Under the pieces are notes generated by a model that ran no database searches, had not been told where the DNA came from, and saw only the letters and a program-made list of their open reading frames with translations. Below, one piece after another: positions 15,351 to 23,762 of a stretch of DNA of 59,534 nt (position 1 is its first letter; each line of letters begins with the position of its first letter). The DNA lies in contig NZ_JABEME010000016.1 in the NCBI RefSeq assembly GCF_013004645.1, forward strand, positions 1 through 59,534, read 5' to 3'. A program made the translations under genes and the position numbers. This stretch comes from Stenotrophomonas africana. Lineage in GTDB: Bacteria > Pseudomonadota > Gammaproteobacteria > Xanthomonadales > Xanthomonadaceae.

Positions 15351-16826
15351 TCAGGGCGACTTGGCCAGCTTGCTGTTGCGGATGCCGTAGCCCAGGTAGA
15401 TCAACAGGCCGAGCAGCGTCCAGCCCACGAACAGGTGCCAGTGGACCACGAACGCCTGCCAGAACAGGAACAGGCAGGTGGCCGCGCCCAGCGGGCAGAT
15501 GATCCACACTGCTGGTACGCGGAACGGGCGATGGATCTCCGGCTTGGAGTAGCGCAGCACCAGCACGCCGATGCAGACCGTGGCGAACGCCAGCAGGGTG
15601 CCCATCGAGACCAGTTCGCCCAGCACGTTCAGCGGCACCAGGCCGGCCAGCGCGGCGGCAATCACGCCGACCACGATGGTGGCGACGTACGGGGTGCGGA
15701 ATCGGGCGTGGACCTTGCCGAAGAACTTCGGCAGCAGGCCGTCGCGGGAGATGGTGTAGGCGATGCGGGTCTGGCCCATCATCATCACCAGCACCACCGA
15801 GGACAGGCCGGCGATGGCGCCGATCTCGACCAGGGTCTTCAGCCAGGACAGGGTCGGGTAGGGCTCCAGCGCGGTGGCCACCGGCTTGTCGGTGCCCAGC
15901 AGGTGGTACGGCATCATGCCGGTCAACACCGCACAGACGATGATGTAGACGATGGTGCACACCGCCAGCGAACCGAGCAGGCCAATCGGCATGTTGCGCT
16001 GCGGATCCTTGGTTTCGCCGGCGGCGGTGGAGACCGCATCGAAGCCGATGTAGGCGAAGAACACGATGGTGGCCGCGCGGAACACGCCGCTCCAGCCGAA
16101 TTCACCCGGCACGCCGGTGTTTTCCGGGATGAACGGCTGCCAGTTGGCCGGGTCGATGTGCGCCGCGCCGATGCCGATGAACAGGCAGATCACGGTGACC
16201 TTGATCGCCACGATGATCGCGTTGACGAAGGCCGACTGGGTCACGCCCACGTACAGCAGGCCGGACACCGCCGCCACGATCAGCACCGCCGGCAGGTTGA
16301 ACAGCTTGCCGGAGGCGATGAACTCGCTGCCGGTCCAGGCAATGGGAGCTGCGCTGAGTGCATCCGGGAACGGCATGTGCAGCGTGGTGGTGATGAAGCT
16401 GATCAGGTAGGCAGACCAGCCCACCGCGACCGAGGCCGAGGCGAACAGGTATTCCAGCACCAGGCACCAGCCGATGAACCAGGCCATGCCTTCGCCGAGA
16501 GTGGCGTAGGAGTAGGAGTAGGCACTGCCGGAGACCGGCATCATCGCTGCGAACTCGGCGTAGCACAGGCCCGCCAGGGCGCAGGCGAAACCAGCGATGA
16601 CGAACGACAGCATCACTGCCGGGCCCGCGTGGTTGGCTGCGGCCTGGCCGGTCAGCACGAAGATACCAGCGCCGATCACCGCACCCACGCCAAGCAGGAT
16701 GAGGTGTTTAGCCGTGAGGGTCCGTTTCAACGTGGCTTCGCCGTCCAGGCTGCCTTCGATGGGTTCGCCGGCATCGACGTGCCCGGCCGGCTGGACCGGC
16801 TTGACCCTCAACAGAGCTTTCAGCAT
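15351..16826 (-). CDS. APC-superfamily amino acid permease, paralog
   Basis: A 491-residue permease with about 12 membrane helices, paralogous to its downstream neighbour. Motifs: LLGVGAVIGAGIFVLTGQAA, YAEFAAMMPVSGSAYSYSYA and VFFAYIGFDAVSTAAGETKD. The start at 16826 is supported by AGGAAG seven bases upstream on the coding strand; the open frame further upstream (to 17006) crosses the promoter region. The N-tail (MLKALLRVKPVQPAGHVDAG...) precedes helix 1. Divergent from the Nudix gene. Likely proton-coupled uptake of amino acids; substrate unknown. Confidence 0.9.
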   Translation of the reverse strand: MLKALLRVKPVQPAGHVDAGEPIEGSLDGEATLKRTLTAKHLILLGVGAVIGAGIFVLTGQAAANHAGPAVMLSFVIAGFACALAGLCYAEFAAMMPVSGSAYSYSYATLGEGMAWFIGWCLVLEYLFASASVAVGWSAYLISFITTTLHMPFPDALSAAPIAWTGSEFIASGKLFNLPAVLIVAAVSGLLYVGVTQSAFVNAIIVAIKVTVICLFIGIGAAHIDPANWQPFIPENTGVPGEFGWSGVFRAATIVFFAYIGFDAVSTAAGETKDPQRNMPIGLLGSLAVCTIVYIIVCAVLTGMMPYHLLGTDKPVATALEPYPTLSWLKTLVEIGAIAGLSSVVLVMMMGQTRIAYTISRDGLLPKFFGKVHARFRTPYVATIVVGVIAAALAGLVPLNVLGELVSMGTLLAFATVCIGVLVLRYSKPEIHRPFRVPAVWIICPLGAATCLFLFWQAFVVHWHLFVGWTLLGLLIYLGYGIRNSKLAKSP

Positions 16827-17004
16827 GCAGTACTTCCTAGTGATCGGATTGGGTGGGCCGCCGATACGTTGCCGGCAACCCTGGAATGGTGAAGGCCGCG
16901 CGAACGGCCCGCTGTACCTTAGCCAAAGCTGAAGCCAACGCACAAGCGCAATCGCAACAATGAACGGCGATAATGAGCAGTATTTTTCCAAACGCCGCCC
17001 ATTC

Positions 17005-17574
17005 ATGAGCCACGCCGCCGAAACCCTTGCCGTGCTTGACGATCGCCTGCGCGGCCTGCTGCGGGACTACGCCCGCCGCGAGCCCGCCCACGACGCACTG
17101 GCTGCCGAATTCGGCACATTGCTTGACGATCCGGAGGATCCGTTCCGTCGTGAACGGCTGGCTGGCCACTTCACCGCCAGCTGCTGGCTGGTCAGTGCCG
17201 ACGGCCAGCGCCTGCTGCTGACCCACCACCGCAAGCTGCAGCGCTGGCTGCAGCTGGGCGGCCACGCCGACGGCGACCGCGACCTGGCCCGGGTGGCGCT
17301 GAAGGAAGCCGAGGAAGAGTCTGGCCTGACCGGCCTGGTGCTGGAAGACCCGGCCATCTTCGATCTGGACAAGCATTGGATTCCGGAGCGCAAGGACGTG
17401 CCGGGGCACTGGCACTACGACGTGCGTTTCGTGATCCGGGCGCTGGGGGGCGAGGCCTTCGTGCTCAGCGAGGAGTCACTTGACCTGGCCTGGCGGCCGG
17501 TGACCGAGGTCGCCGCCGATCCGGAATCGGACGAATCGATGCAGCGCATGGCGCGCCGGTGGTTGGCGCGCTAG
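17005..17574 (+). CDS. Nudix hydrolase
   Basis: A 189-residue hydrolase of nucleoside-diphosphate-linked compounds. The Nudix box spans residues 86-108 and ends in ALKEAEEESGL, giving the metal-binding Glu cluster. The Glu expected at the seventh position of the box (G-x5-E) is Arg92, with Asp on both sides. The start at 17005 is preferred over an ATG at 16960 because homology-like sequence (SHAAETLAVLDDRLRGLLRDY) begins there. Convergent with serA, separated by a SMAG palindrome. Substrate unknown. Confidence 0.85.
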   Translation: MSHAAETLAVLDDRLRGLLRDYARREPAHDALAAEFGTLLDDPEDPFRRERLAGHFTASCWLVSADGQRLLLTHHRKLQRWLQLGGHADGDRDLARVALKEAEEESGLTGLVLEDPAIFDLDKHWIPERKDVPGHWHYDVRFVIRALGGEAFVLSEESLDLAWRPVTEVAADPESDESMQRMARRWLAR

Positions 17575-17579
17575 CAACC

Positions 17580-17609
17580 TGTAGAGCCGAGCCGATGCTC
17601 GGCTCTACA
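17580..17609. repeat. SMAG palindrome (monomer)
   Basis: TGTAGAGCCGAGC cgat GCTCGGCTCTACA: 13-bp perfect arms with the GTAG head. It lies between two convergent genes, a usual place for these repeats, and could act as a bidirectional terminator. Confidence 0.85.
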
Positions 17610-17638
17610 AGTGCATGGCGGGATCGGCGGGATCCGCG

Positions 17639-18880
17639 TCAATACAGAATGCGCGTGCGCAGCGTGCCCGCAATCGCGGCCAGCTCGTCGCGCACGGCGG
17701 CGGCCTGTTCCTCGCTGGCGGTGATGTCGATCACCACGTAGCCCACCTTCGGGTCGGTGCGCAGGAACTGGCCGTCGATGTTGACGTTGTGGCGCGAGAA
17801 GATCTCGTTGACCTTGGACAGCACGCCCGGCACGTTCTGGTGGATGTGCAGCAGGCGCAGGCTGTCTGCGTGTTCGGGCAGGGTCACTTCCGGGAAGTTG
17901 ACTGCCGACAGGGTGCTGCCGTTGTCGCTGTAGCGCACCAGCTTGGCCGCCACTTCGATGCCGATGTTGTCCTGCGCTTCCAGGGTGCTGCCGCCCACGT
18001 GCGGGGTCAGGATCACGTTGTCGTGGCGCGTCAGTGGCGACTCGAAGATATCGCCGTTGCCCTTCGGCTCGACCGGGAACACGTCCAGCGCGGCGCCACC
18101 GACGTGGCCGCTGGCCAGGGCCGCGTCCAGTGCATCGATGTCGACCACGGTGCCGCGCGCGGCGTTGATCAGGTGCGCGCCCTTGCGCATCTTCGCCAGC
18201 TCGGTGCTGCCGATCATCCACTGCGTGGACGGGGTCTCCGGCACGTGCAGGGTGACGATGTCGGCCCGCGCCAGCAGGTCGTCCAGGCTGGCCGCTGCAC
18301 GGGCATTGCCCAGCGCCAGCTTGGTTTCCACGTCGTGGAAGATCACCTGCATGCCCAGCGATTCGGCCAGCACGCCGACCTGGGTGCCGATGTGGCCGTA
18401 ACCGATGATGCCCAGGGTCTTGCCGCGCACTTCATGGCTGCCGCTGGCCGACTTCGACCAGCCGCCGCGATGGCATTCGGCATTTTTCTGCGGAATGCCA
18501 CGGGTCAGCATGATCGCTTCGGCGATGACCAGCTCGGCCACGCTGCGGGTGTTGGAATAGGGCGCGTTGAACACCGGGATGCCGGCCAGCTCGGCCGCGT
18601 CCAGATCGACCTGGTTGGTGCCGATGCAGAAGCAGCCCACCGCGATCAGGCGCTTGGCCTCGGCCAGCACCTCGGCGCTGAGCTGGGTGCGCGAACGGAT
18701 GCCGACGATGTGCGCCTCGGCGATGCGCGCCTTCAGTTCGTCCTCGGGCAGTGCCTTGGTGTGCGCTTCGATCTGGCTGTAGCCGGCGGCGCTGAACACC
18801 TCCACGGCGGTCTGGCTGACCCCCTCCAGCAACAGCACGCGGATATCCTGCTTCGGGAACGAGGTCTTCTTCGGCGACAT
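17639..18880 (-). CDS. serA: D-3-phosphoglycerate dehydrogenase
   Basis: A 413-residue enzyme, the first step of serine biosynthesis (3-phosphoglycerate to 3-phosphohydroxypyruvate, NAD-dependent). Seen: the NAD-binding glycine motif IIGYGHIGTQVG, catalytic-region sequences RGTVVDIDAL and LTPHVGGSTLEAQDNIG (active-site His), and a C-terminal ACT-type regulatory domain (LLHIHQNVPGVLSKVNEIF). Length matches the E. coli-type SerA with a single ACT domain, which is serine-inhibited. The open frame continues far upstream, but MSPKKTSFPKQDIRVLLLEG at 18880 is the natural start. Divergent from a D-2-hydroxyacid dehydrogenase-like flavoenzyme. Confidence 0.95.
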   Translation of the reverse strand: MSPKKTSFPKQDIRVLLLEGVSQTAVEVFSAAGYSQIEAHTKALPEDELKARIAEAHIVGIRSRTQLSAEVLAEAKRLIAVGCFCIGTNQVDLDAAELAGIPVFNAPYSNTRSVAELVIAEAIMLTRGIPQKNAECHRGGWSKSASGSHEVRGKTLGIIGYGHIGTQVGVLAESLGMQVIFHDVETKLALGNARAAASLDDLLARADIVTLHVPETPSTQWMIGSTELAKMRKGAHLINAARGTVVDIDALDAALASGHVGGAALDVFPVEPKGNGDIFESPLTRHDNVILTPHVGGSTLEAQDNIGIEVAAKLVRYSDNGSTLSAVNFPEVTLPEHADSLRLLHIHQNVPGVLSKVNEIFSRHNVNIDGQFLRTDPKVGYVVIDITASEEQAAAVRDELAAIAGTLRTRILY

Positions 18881-19051
18881 GGGGCGACACGGCCAGTGGG
18901 GACAGGGGCTGACCACTATGCCAGATCGCAGCGGCCATGGTGCAGTGCGCAATTGGTTGCATCCGTAGCTATCTGTACGGCTGCGGGGGCTGGACGCTGA
19001 CGCGTGCCGCTGGCACGCTTGCCCGTTCTTCACGCACCGCGCTGGACCGTC
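18881..19051. promoter_or_regulatory. Divergent promoter region serA / FAD dehydrogenase
   Basis: 171 bp between two divergent start codons; promoters for both genes should lie here. I do not see a confident -35/-10 pair or operator. Confidence 0.5.
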
Positions 19052-20440
19052 ATGACCGATTCCCGCATTGCCTCGCTGCAGCAGGCCTGTCCCGGCCTGA
19101 AGCTGAAGACCGACCCGGCCGACCTGGAGCATTACGGGCGCGACTGGACCCGGCGCTGGACGCCGGCGCCGCTGGCGATCGCACTGCCGGCCACGGTCGA
19201 GGAGGTGCAGGCGGTGATGCGCTGGAGTGCCGGCGAGGGCGTGGCCGTAGTGCCATCCGGCGGCCGTACCGGCCTTTCCGGTGGCGCGGTGGCTGCCAAC
19301 GGCGAGCTGGTGCTCAGCCTGGAACGGATGAACAAGGCACTGGCCTACGATGCGGTCGATCGCACGTTGGTGGTGCAGGCCGGCATGCCGCTGGAAGCCG
19401 TGCACAACGCTGCGCTGGACCACGGCCTGATCTACCCGGTGGATTTCGCCGCGCGCGGGTCGTGCACGATCGGCGGCAACATCGCCACCAATGCCGGTGG
19501 CATCCGTGTGATCCGCTACGGCAATACCCGCGAATGGATCGCCGGGCTGAAGGTGGTCACCGCCAGCGGCGAGCTGCTGGAGCTCAACAAGGGCCTGATC
19601 AAGAATTCCAGCGGCTATGACTTCCGCCAGCTGCTGATCGGCTCGGAGGGCACGCTGGGCGTGATCGTCGAAGCCACGGTGAAGCTGACCGATCCGCCGC
19701 CGGCCAGCAACGTGATGCTGCTGGCACTGCCCAGTTTCGAAGTGCTGATGCAGGTGTTTGCTGCGTTCCGCGCGCGCCTGCAGCTGCAGGCCTTCGAGTT
19801 CTTCACCGACCGCGCGCTGGAACATGTGCTGGCGCACGGTGCGCAGGCGCCGTTCGACGAGGTGCATCCGTATTATGTGGTCACCGAGTTCGCCGCCAAC
19901 GACGAAGCGCAGGAAGCGGCGGCGATGGCCGCCTTTGAAGACTGCATGGGCAACGGCTGGGTCAGCGATGGCGTGATCAGTGCCAGCGATGCCCAGGCGG
20001 CCCAGTTGTGGCGCCTGCGCGAAGGCATCACCGAATCGCTGGCGCGCTACAAGCCCTACAAGAATGACGTCTCGGTGCGGATCTCGGCGATGCCGGCGTT
20101 CCTGGCCGAGACCCAGGCACTGATCGGGCAGGCCTATCCGCACTTCGACGTGGTCTGGTTCGGCCATATCGGCGACGGCAACCTGCACATCAACGTGCTA
20201 AAGCCCGATGACACCAGCGACGCCGATTTCGTGTCGCAGTGCGAGCAGGTGACCAAGCTGCTGGCGCAGGTGCTGGCGCGCTTCGACGGCAGCATCTCGG
20301 CCGAGCACGGCATCGGCCTGGTCAAGAAGGGCTACCTGGACAGCACCCGTGGCCCGGCCGAGATTGCCCTGATGAAGGCGGTCAAACGCGCGTTCGATCC
20401 CCAAGCGCGGCTGAATCCCGGCAAGCTCTTCGACGTTTGA
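19052..20440 (+). CDS. FAD-linked D-2-hydroxyacid dehydrogenase (probable D-2-hydroxyglutarate dehydrogenase)
   Basis: A 462-residue FAD-binding oxidoreductase of the GlcD/DLD family. The FAD-binding signature is visible (VVPSGGRTGLSGGAVAANGE; ARGSCTIGGNIATNAGG), as are the C-terminal metal/substrate region HIGDGNLHINVL and SAEHGIGLVKKGYL. In Pseudomonas a D-2-hydroxyglutarate dehydrogenase next to serA recycles the D-2-hydroxyglutarate that SerA makes as a side reaction, pulling serine synthesis forward. The same gene pairing here supports that role over D-lactate dehydrogenase. Start at MTDSRIASLQQ (19052); an in-frame upstream start at 19004 is less likely. Confidence 0.85.
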   Translation: MTDSRIASLQQACPGLKLKTDPADLEHYGRDWTRRWTPAPLAIALPATVEEVQAVMRWSAGEGVAVVPSGGRTGLSGGAVAANGELVLSLERMNKALAYDAVDRTLVVQAGMPLEAVHNAALDHGLIYPVDFAARGSCTIGGNIATNAGGIRVIRYGNTREWIAGLKVVTASGELLELNKGLIKNSSGYDFRQLLIGSEGTLGVIVEATVKLTDPPPASNVMLLALPSFEVLMQVFAAFRARLQLQAFEFFTDRALEHVLAHGAQAPFDEVHPYYVVTEFAANDEAQEAAAMAAFEDCMGNGWVSDGVISASDAQAAQLWRLREGITESLARYKPYKNDVSVRISAMPAFLAETQALIGQAYPHFDVVWFGHIGDGNLHINVLKPDDTSDADFVSQCEQVTKLLAQVLARFDGSISAEHGIGLVKKGYLDSTRGPAEIALMKAVKRAFDPQARLNPGKLFDV

Positions 20441-20502
20441 GCCGGGCAAAACCTTCACGCACCCGTTACGCTCCACGGATCCTCACAACCGGCTTCGAAC
20501 CG

Positions 20503-20802
20503 ATGACCCGTCCGCTTCTGCTGCTCGCCCTGCTGTCCCTGCCGCTGGCCGGCTTCGCTTCCAGCTTCGCCGGCACGTCGGCCGGTTCGGCCACGGGTGC
20601 TTCCTCCGGTTCCTCGGGCAGCAGCTCGGGTGATGACAAGGTGGTGCTGGCTGCACGCGACGATGCCGCTGCGTTCGTTGCCAGCGACGGCCAGATCCGT
20701 GGCGCCCGCCTGCAGGCCGCGCTGGTCCACCTGCGTGAGCAAAGCGCTGCCGCACAGCAGCAGAGCGATCTGGAACTGGCTCGCGCGCTGCTCGCACGTT
20801 GA
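20503..20802 (+). CDS. DUF2388 family small exported protein
   Basis: A 99-residue protein with a signal peptide (MTRPLLLLALLSLPLAGFAS), a low-complexity Ser/Gly/Thr stretch (about residues 20-45), and the conserved DDKVVLAARDDAAAFVASDG segment followed by an Ala/Gln-rich helix. This pattern matches the DUF2388 family, known as small secreted proteins in Pseudomonas; function unknown. The open frame upstream overlaps the dehydrogenase gene in another frame and is not coding. 62 bp after the flavoenzyme, so co-transcription is possible. Confidence 0.8.
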   Translation: MTRPLLLLALLSLPLAGFASSFAGTSAGSATGASSGSSGSSSGDDKVVLAARDDAAAFVASDGQIRGARLQAALVHLREQSAAAQQQSDLELARALLAR

Positions 20803-20840
20803 TCCGGGCTGCATGACCTCGGCGTCATCGCTTTCTGCAG

Positions 20841-20908
20841 AGCCGAGCCATGCTCGGCTGGATGCCCGGCGCATGCGGATCCCAACAGCAGCCGAGCATG
20901 GCTCGGCT
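20841..20908. repeat. SMAG palindrome pair (inverted dimer)
   Basis: AGCCGAGCCATGCTCGGCT (20841-20859) is the exact reverse complement of the second unit at 20890-20908. The second unit lies within the predicted signal-peptide coding region of the next gene. Confidence 0.85.
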
Positions 20909-22708
20909 CCACAGAGGCGCAGCGGGCGGTGCGGGTGGATCGCCGCATTGGCGTGGCTGCTCATCCCTTCCGCCCATGCGGCTGATCGCCTGCAGCTCGA
21001 TCCCTCCGGTCTCGATCCGGCGCAGCAGCAGCTCGCCAGCCAGACCCTGGCCGACGTGCAGTCACTGCTTCCTGAGCGCCTGCGGCGCGCGTTGCCGGCA
21101 CAGGTTCAGGTGCACTGGAGTGATGACCTGCCGGCTGATGTGCATGGCCGCGCCTTCGCCGGTCGCATCACGTTGCGCCGCGATCTTCTGGATGATGACG
21201 TGCCCGGTGCACGCCGGGCACGCCGCAGTGCGCTGGTGCACGAACTGACCCATGTTGCCGACCGTACGGGGGCGAATTGGTCGCGCAGTGCGCGCTGGCG
21301 CGACCTGGCCGGATGGCAGCGCAAGCCCTGGCATCTCGGTCGCGGCGGCAATGACTTCCATGACCGCAGCCCGGATGCCTATGAGCTGAAGGACCCGGCC
21401 GAGTACCTGGCGGTGAACGCCGAGCATTTCGTGCTCGATGCCGAGTTTGCCTGCCGGCGCCCGGCACTGGCGCAGTGGTACCAGGCCCATTTCGGAGCAC
21501 CGCCGTCGCTGCCACAGCCGCAATGCACTACGACGCTGCCCTTGCTCCAGGCCGAATCGGAAGAAGGCGCAGCATCGCTGCTGCAACTCGACCCGGCGCG
21601 CGTCTACGCCGTGGACTACCTGTTCGCCGAAGGCAGTGCGCAGCCGATGAGTCGCTGGGGGCACAGCATGCTGCGGCTGGTGATCTGCCGGCCGGGCCGC
21701 GCACCAGGGCCGGACTGTCGCCTGGACCTTGAGTATCACCGCGTGCTGTCGTTCCGCGCGTTCGTCGGCGACGTACAGATTTCCAACTGGCGCGGCCTGA
21801 CCGGCGGCTACCCGTCGCGCCTGTTCGTGCTTCCGCTGCAGCAGGTGGTGGACGAATACACCAAGGTAGAACTGCGCGGGTTGCAGTCACTGCCGTTGCG
21901 GCTGCAACGCGACGAGATCGCCAGTCTGCTCGAGCGCACTGCACAAGTGCACTGGAGCTATGACGGGCGCTATTACTTCGTCAGCAACAACTGCGCGGTG
22001 GAAACCGCAAAGCTGCTGCAGGCGGGGGTGCCGCGCCTGGGTCAGGCTGGATTGGCACAGCTGAGTCCGCGTGGGTTGAAGCGGCGCCTGTCGCGGCTGC
22101 AGGTACTGGATGAGCAGGTGCTGGCTGATCGCGATTCAGCACAGACGCAGGGTTACTACTTCGCTTCGGCACGCGACCACTACCAGCAGTTGTTCGGCGT
22201 GGCCGCAGCCCAGCTGGCATTGCCCACACGCGATGTGCGCGGCTGGTTGAAGCTGCCTGCACAGCAACGGGCGCCGTGGCTGCTGAAGGGCGACCTGCGC
22301 GCCAGCGCCGGCCTGTTGCTGCTGGAACAGGCCGCGCAGCGGCGCGCCGATCTGCGTGCGCGCGATGTGCTCAAGCGTCAGCTGCTGGGCGCACCGGACA
22401 GCGCTGAAACGCGCAGCCTGCGGGAGTTGCTGGAGCAGAGCGGGCAGTGGCTGCGCCCGGGGACGCTGCTGCAGGAGGGGGGCTATGGGCTGCCGCTGGC
22501 CGACGAGCGGTCGCTGTTGTCTGAAACCGTGGCCACGGCCAGTGCGCGGGCGGTCCCGGCGTGGCAGGCGCTGCGCGTACAGCTGCGGCAGCAGCTGCCG
22601 GTGAAGCAGCGCAACGAAATGGATGCGATCGATGCCAATCTGGCCGCACTGGGTGCACACCTGCGCACGCAGGCAGCCAGTCCGGCTACTGGCGCGGCAG
22701 TTCGATGA
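20873..22708 (+). CDS. DUF4105 protein with an HExxH metallopeptidase-like motif
   Basis: A 611-residue exported protein. The frame is open from 20597, but upstream it overlaps the DUF2388 gene. The ATG at 20873 gives a plausible signal peptide (hydrophobic WIAALAWLLIPSAHA), although its first codons come from a SMAG repeat. The N-terminal third has ALVHELTHVADRTG, an HExxH zinc-peptidase motif (H123-H127). The C-terminal part is DUF4105-like: VYAVDYLFAEGSAQPMSRWG, RVLSFRAFVGDVQISNWRGL and YYFVSNNCAVETAKLL, the last a conserved Asn-Cys. DUF4105 proteins are periplasmic or lipid-anchored and poorly characterised. The 3' end overlaps the convergent kinase gene by 23 bp. Confidence 0.8.
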   Translation: MRIPTAAEHGSAPQRRSGRCGWIAALAWLLIPSAHAADRLQLDPSGLDPAQQQLASQTLADVQSLLPERLRRALPAQVQVHWSDDLPADVHGRAFAGRITLRRDLLDDDVPGARRARRSALVHELTHVADRTGANWSRSARWRDLAGWQRKPWHLGRGGNDFHDRSPDAYELKDPAEYLAVNAEHFVLDAEFACRRPALAQWYQAHFGAPPSLPQPQCTTTLPLLQAESEEGAASLLQLDPARVYAVDYLFAEGSAQPMSRWGHSMLRLVICRPGRAPGPDCRLDLEYHRVLSFRAFVGDVQISNWRGLTGGYPSRLFVLPLQQVVDEYTKVELRGLQSLPLRLQRDEIASLLERTAQVHWSYDGRYYFVSNNCAVETAKLLQAGVPRLGQAGLAQLSPRGLKRRLSRLQVLDEQVLADRDSAQTQGYYFASARDHYQQLFGVAAAQLALPTRDVRGWLKLPAQQRAPWLLKGDLRASAGLLLLEQAAQRRADLRARDVLKRQLLGAPDSAETRSLRELLEQSGQWLRPGTLLQEGGYGLPLADERSLLSETVATASARAVPAWQALRVQLRQQLPVKQRNEMDAIDANLAALGAHLRTQAASPATGAAVR

Positions 22709-23762
22709 CGAAGCGGCTGCCGCCGGTGCTGCCGGGGATGCAGTAGACGCGACCGCCGTGCGCATCGGCGATGGCCTTGACCACCGCCAGGCCGAGCCCG
22801 CTGCCACCGCCCTGGCGCGAGCGCGAACCATCGGCGCGCATGAACGGGGTGAAGATATCCGCGTGCAGTTCCGGGTCGATGCCCGGACCTTCGTCCTCGA
22901 TCGACACCTGTACGTGGCCGGGTGTGTCGTGCACGGCGATCCGCACCTTGCCGGGGCTGGCATAGCGCCGCGCGTTCTCCAGCAGCGCCAGCAGGGCCTG
23001 GCGCAGGCGGGTCGGGTCGCAGTGCGCGTTGTGTTCCTCGCGGCTGGTCTCCAGTTCCAGCACGAAGCCGGCGGCGCGGAACTGCGGGTCGACCAGCGTC
23101 ATCACCGAATGCACCTCGGCAACTACATCGGTGCGTGCCCGGCGTACATCCAACCGCGCGTTGTCGGACAGGCTCAGCACGCGCAGATCCTCGATCAGGC
23201 GCGACAGGCCCTCGACCTGCGCCAGCAGGCTGCGGAACTGGGATTCGTCCGGCTGGAACACGCCCTCGGCCAGCCCCTGCAGGCGCCCGCGCAGGATGGT
23301 CACTGGAGTACGCAGTTCATGGGCGATGGCCGCATGCCACATCGCGCGCTCGCTCTCCATGTGCTGCAGGCGCCGCGCCATCGCATTGAAATCCTCGACC
23401 AGGGTTGCCACTTCGCCCGGTGAGTTTTCCTCGACGCTGGCGCGCGCACCGAGGTCGCCGCCGGCGAGTGCGCGCACGCTGTCCACCAGTGAATTCAAGG
23501 GCGACAGGATGCGATGGGCAAGGCGGAACGAGGCGGCGATGGCCAAGGCCAGGCCGGTCAGGATCACCCCGACCATCCACGCCAGCTCCGGCCCGGTCGG
23601 CAGCCAGCTTTCCGGCTCTTCGGCACTGCCGGGGAAGAACTCGACCAACACCGCGTACAGCAGCCACGACGACAGGATCATCATCACGATGACGCCGATC
23701 ACCATCAGCGACATCGAGACGATGATGTGGCGGCTGAGCCCGGAGCGGCGCAGGCGGGCCAT
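22686..23762 (-). CDS. smeSy: Sensor histidine kinase (SmeSy-like)
   Basis: A 358-residue membrane histidine kinase. Two transmembrane helices (about residues 13-40 and 60-80) bracket a short periplasmic loop. A HAMP domain (RLAHRILSPLNSLVDSVRAL), the H-box AIAHELRTPVTILRGRL, the N-box LLALLENARRYA and the G-boxes DEGPGIDPE and GSGLGLAVVKAIADAHGG follow. The short loop suggests sensing within the membrane or through envelope stress, as in BaeS-like kinases. The ATG at 23762 overlaps the last base of the regulator stop, so the pair is co-translated. Divergent from an RND efflux operon, as smeSyRy is from smeYZ; the symbol rests on that layout. Confidence 0.78.
   Translation of the reverse strand: MARLRRSGLSRHIIVSMSLMVIGVIVMMILSSWLLYAVLVEFFPGSAEEPESWLPTGPELAWMVGVILTGLALAIAASFRLAHRILSPLNSLVDSVRALAGGDLGARASVEENSPGEVATLVEDFNAMARRLQHMESERAMWHAAIAHELRTPVTILRGRLQGLAEGVFQPDESQFRSLLAQVEGLSRLIEDLRVLSLSDNARLDVRRARTDVVAEVHSVMTLVDPQFRAAGFVLELETSREEHNAHCDPTRLRQALLALLENARRYASPGKVRIAVHDTPGHVQVSIEDEGPGIDPELHADIFTPFMRADGSRSRQGGGSGLGLAVVKAIADAHGGRVYCIPGSTGGSRFVIELPRQ

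Noticed and set aside
15060..16892. A 610-codon + strand frame antisense to the permease pair
   Set aside because: The - strand frames encode clear APC transporters; this frame is a shadow.
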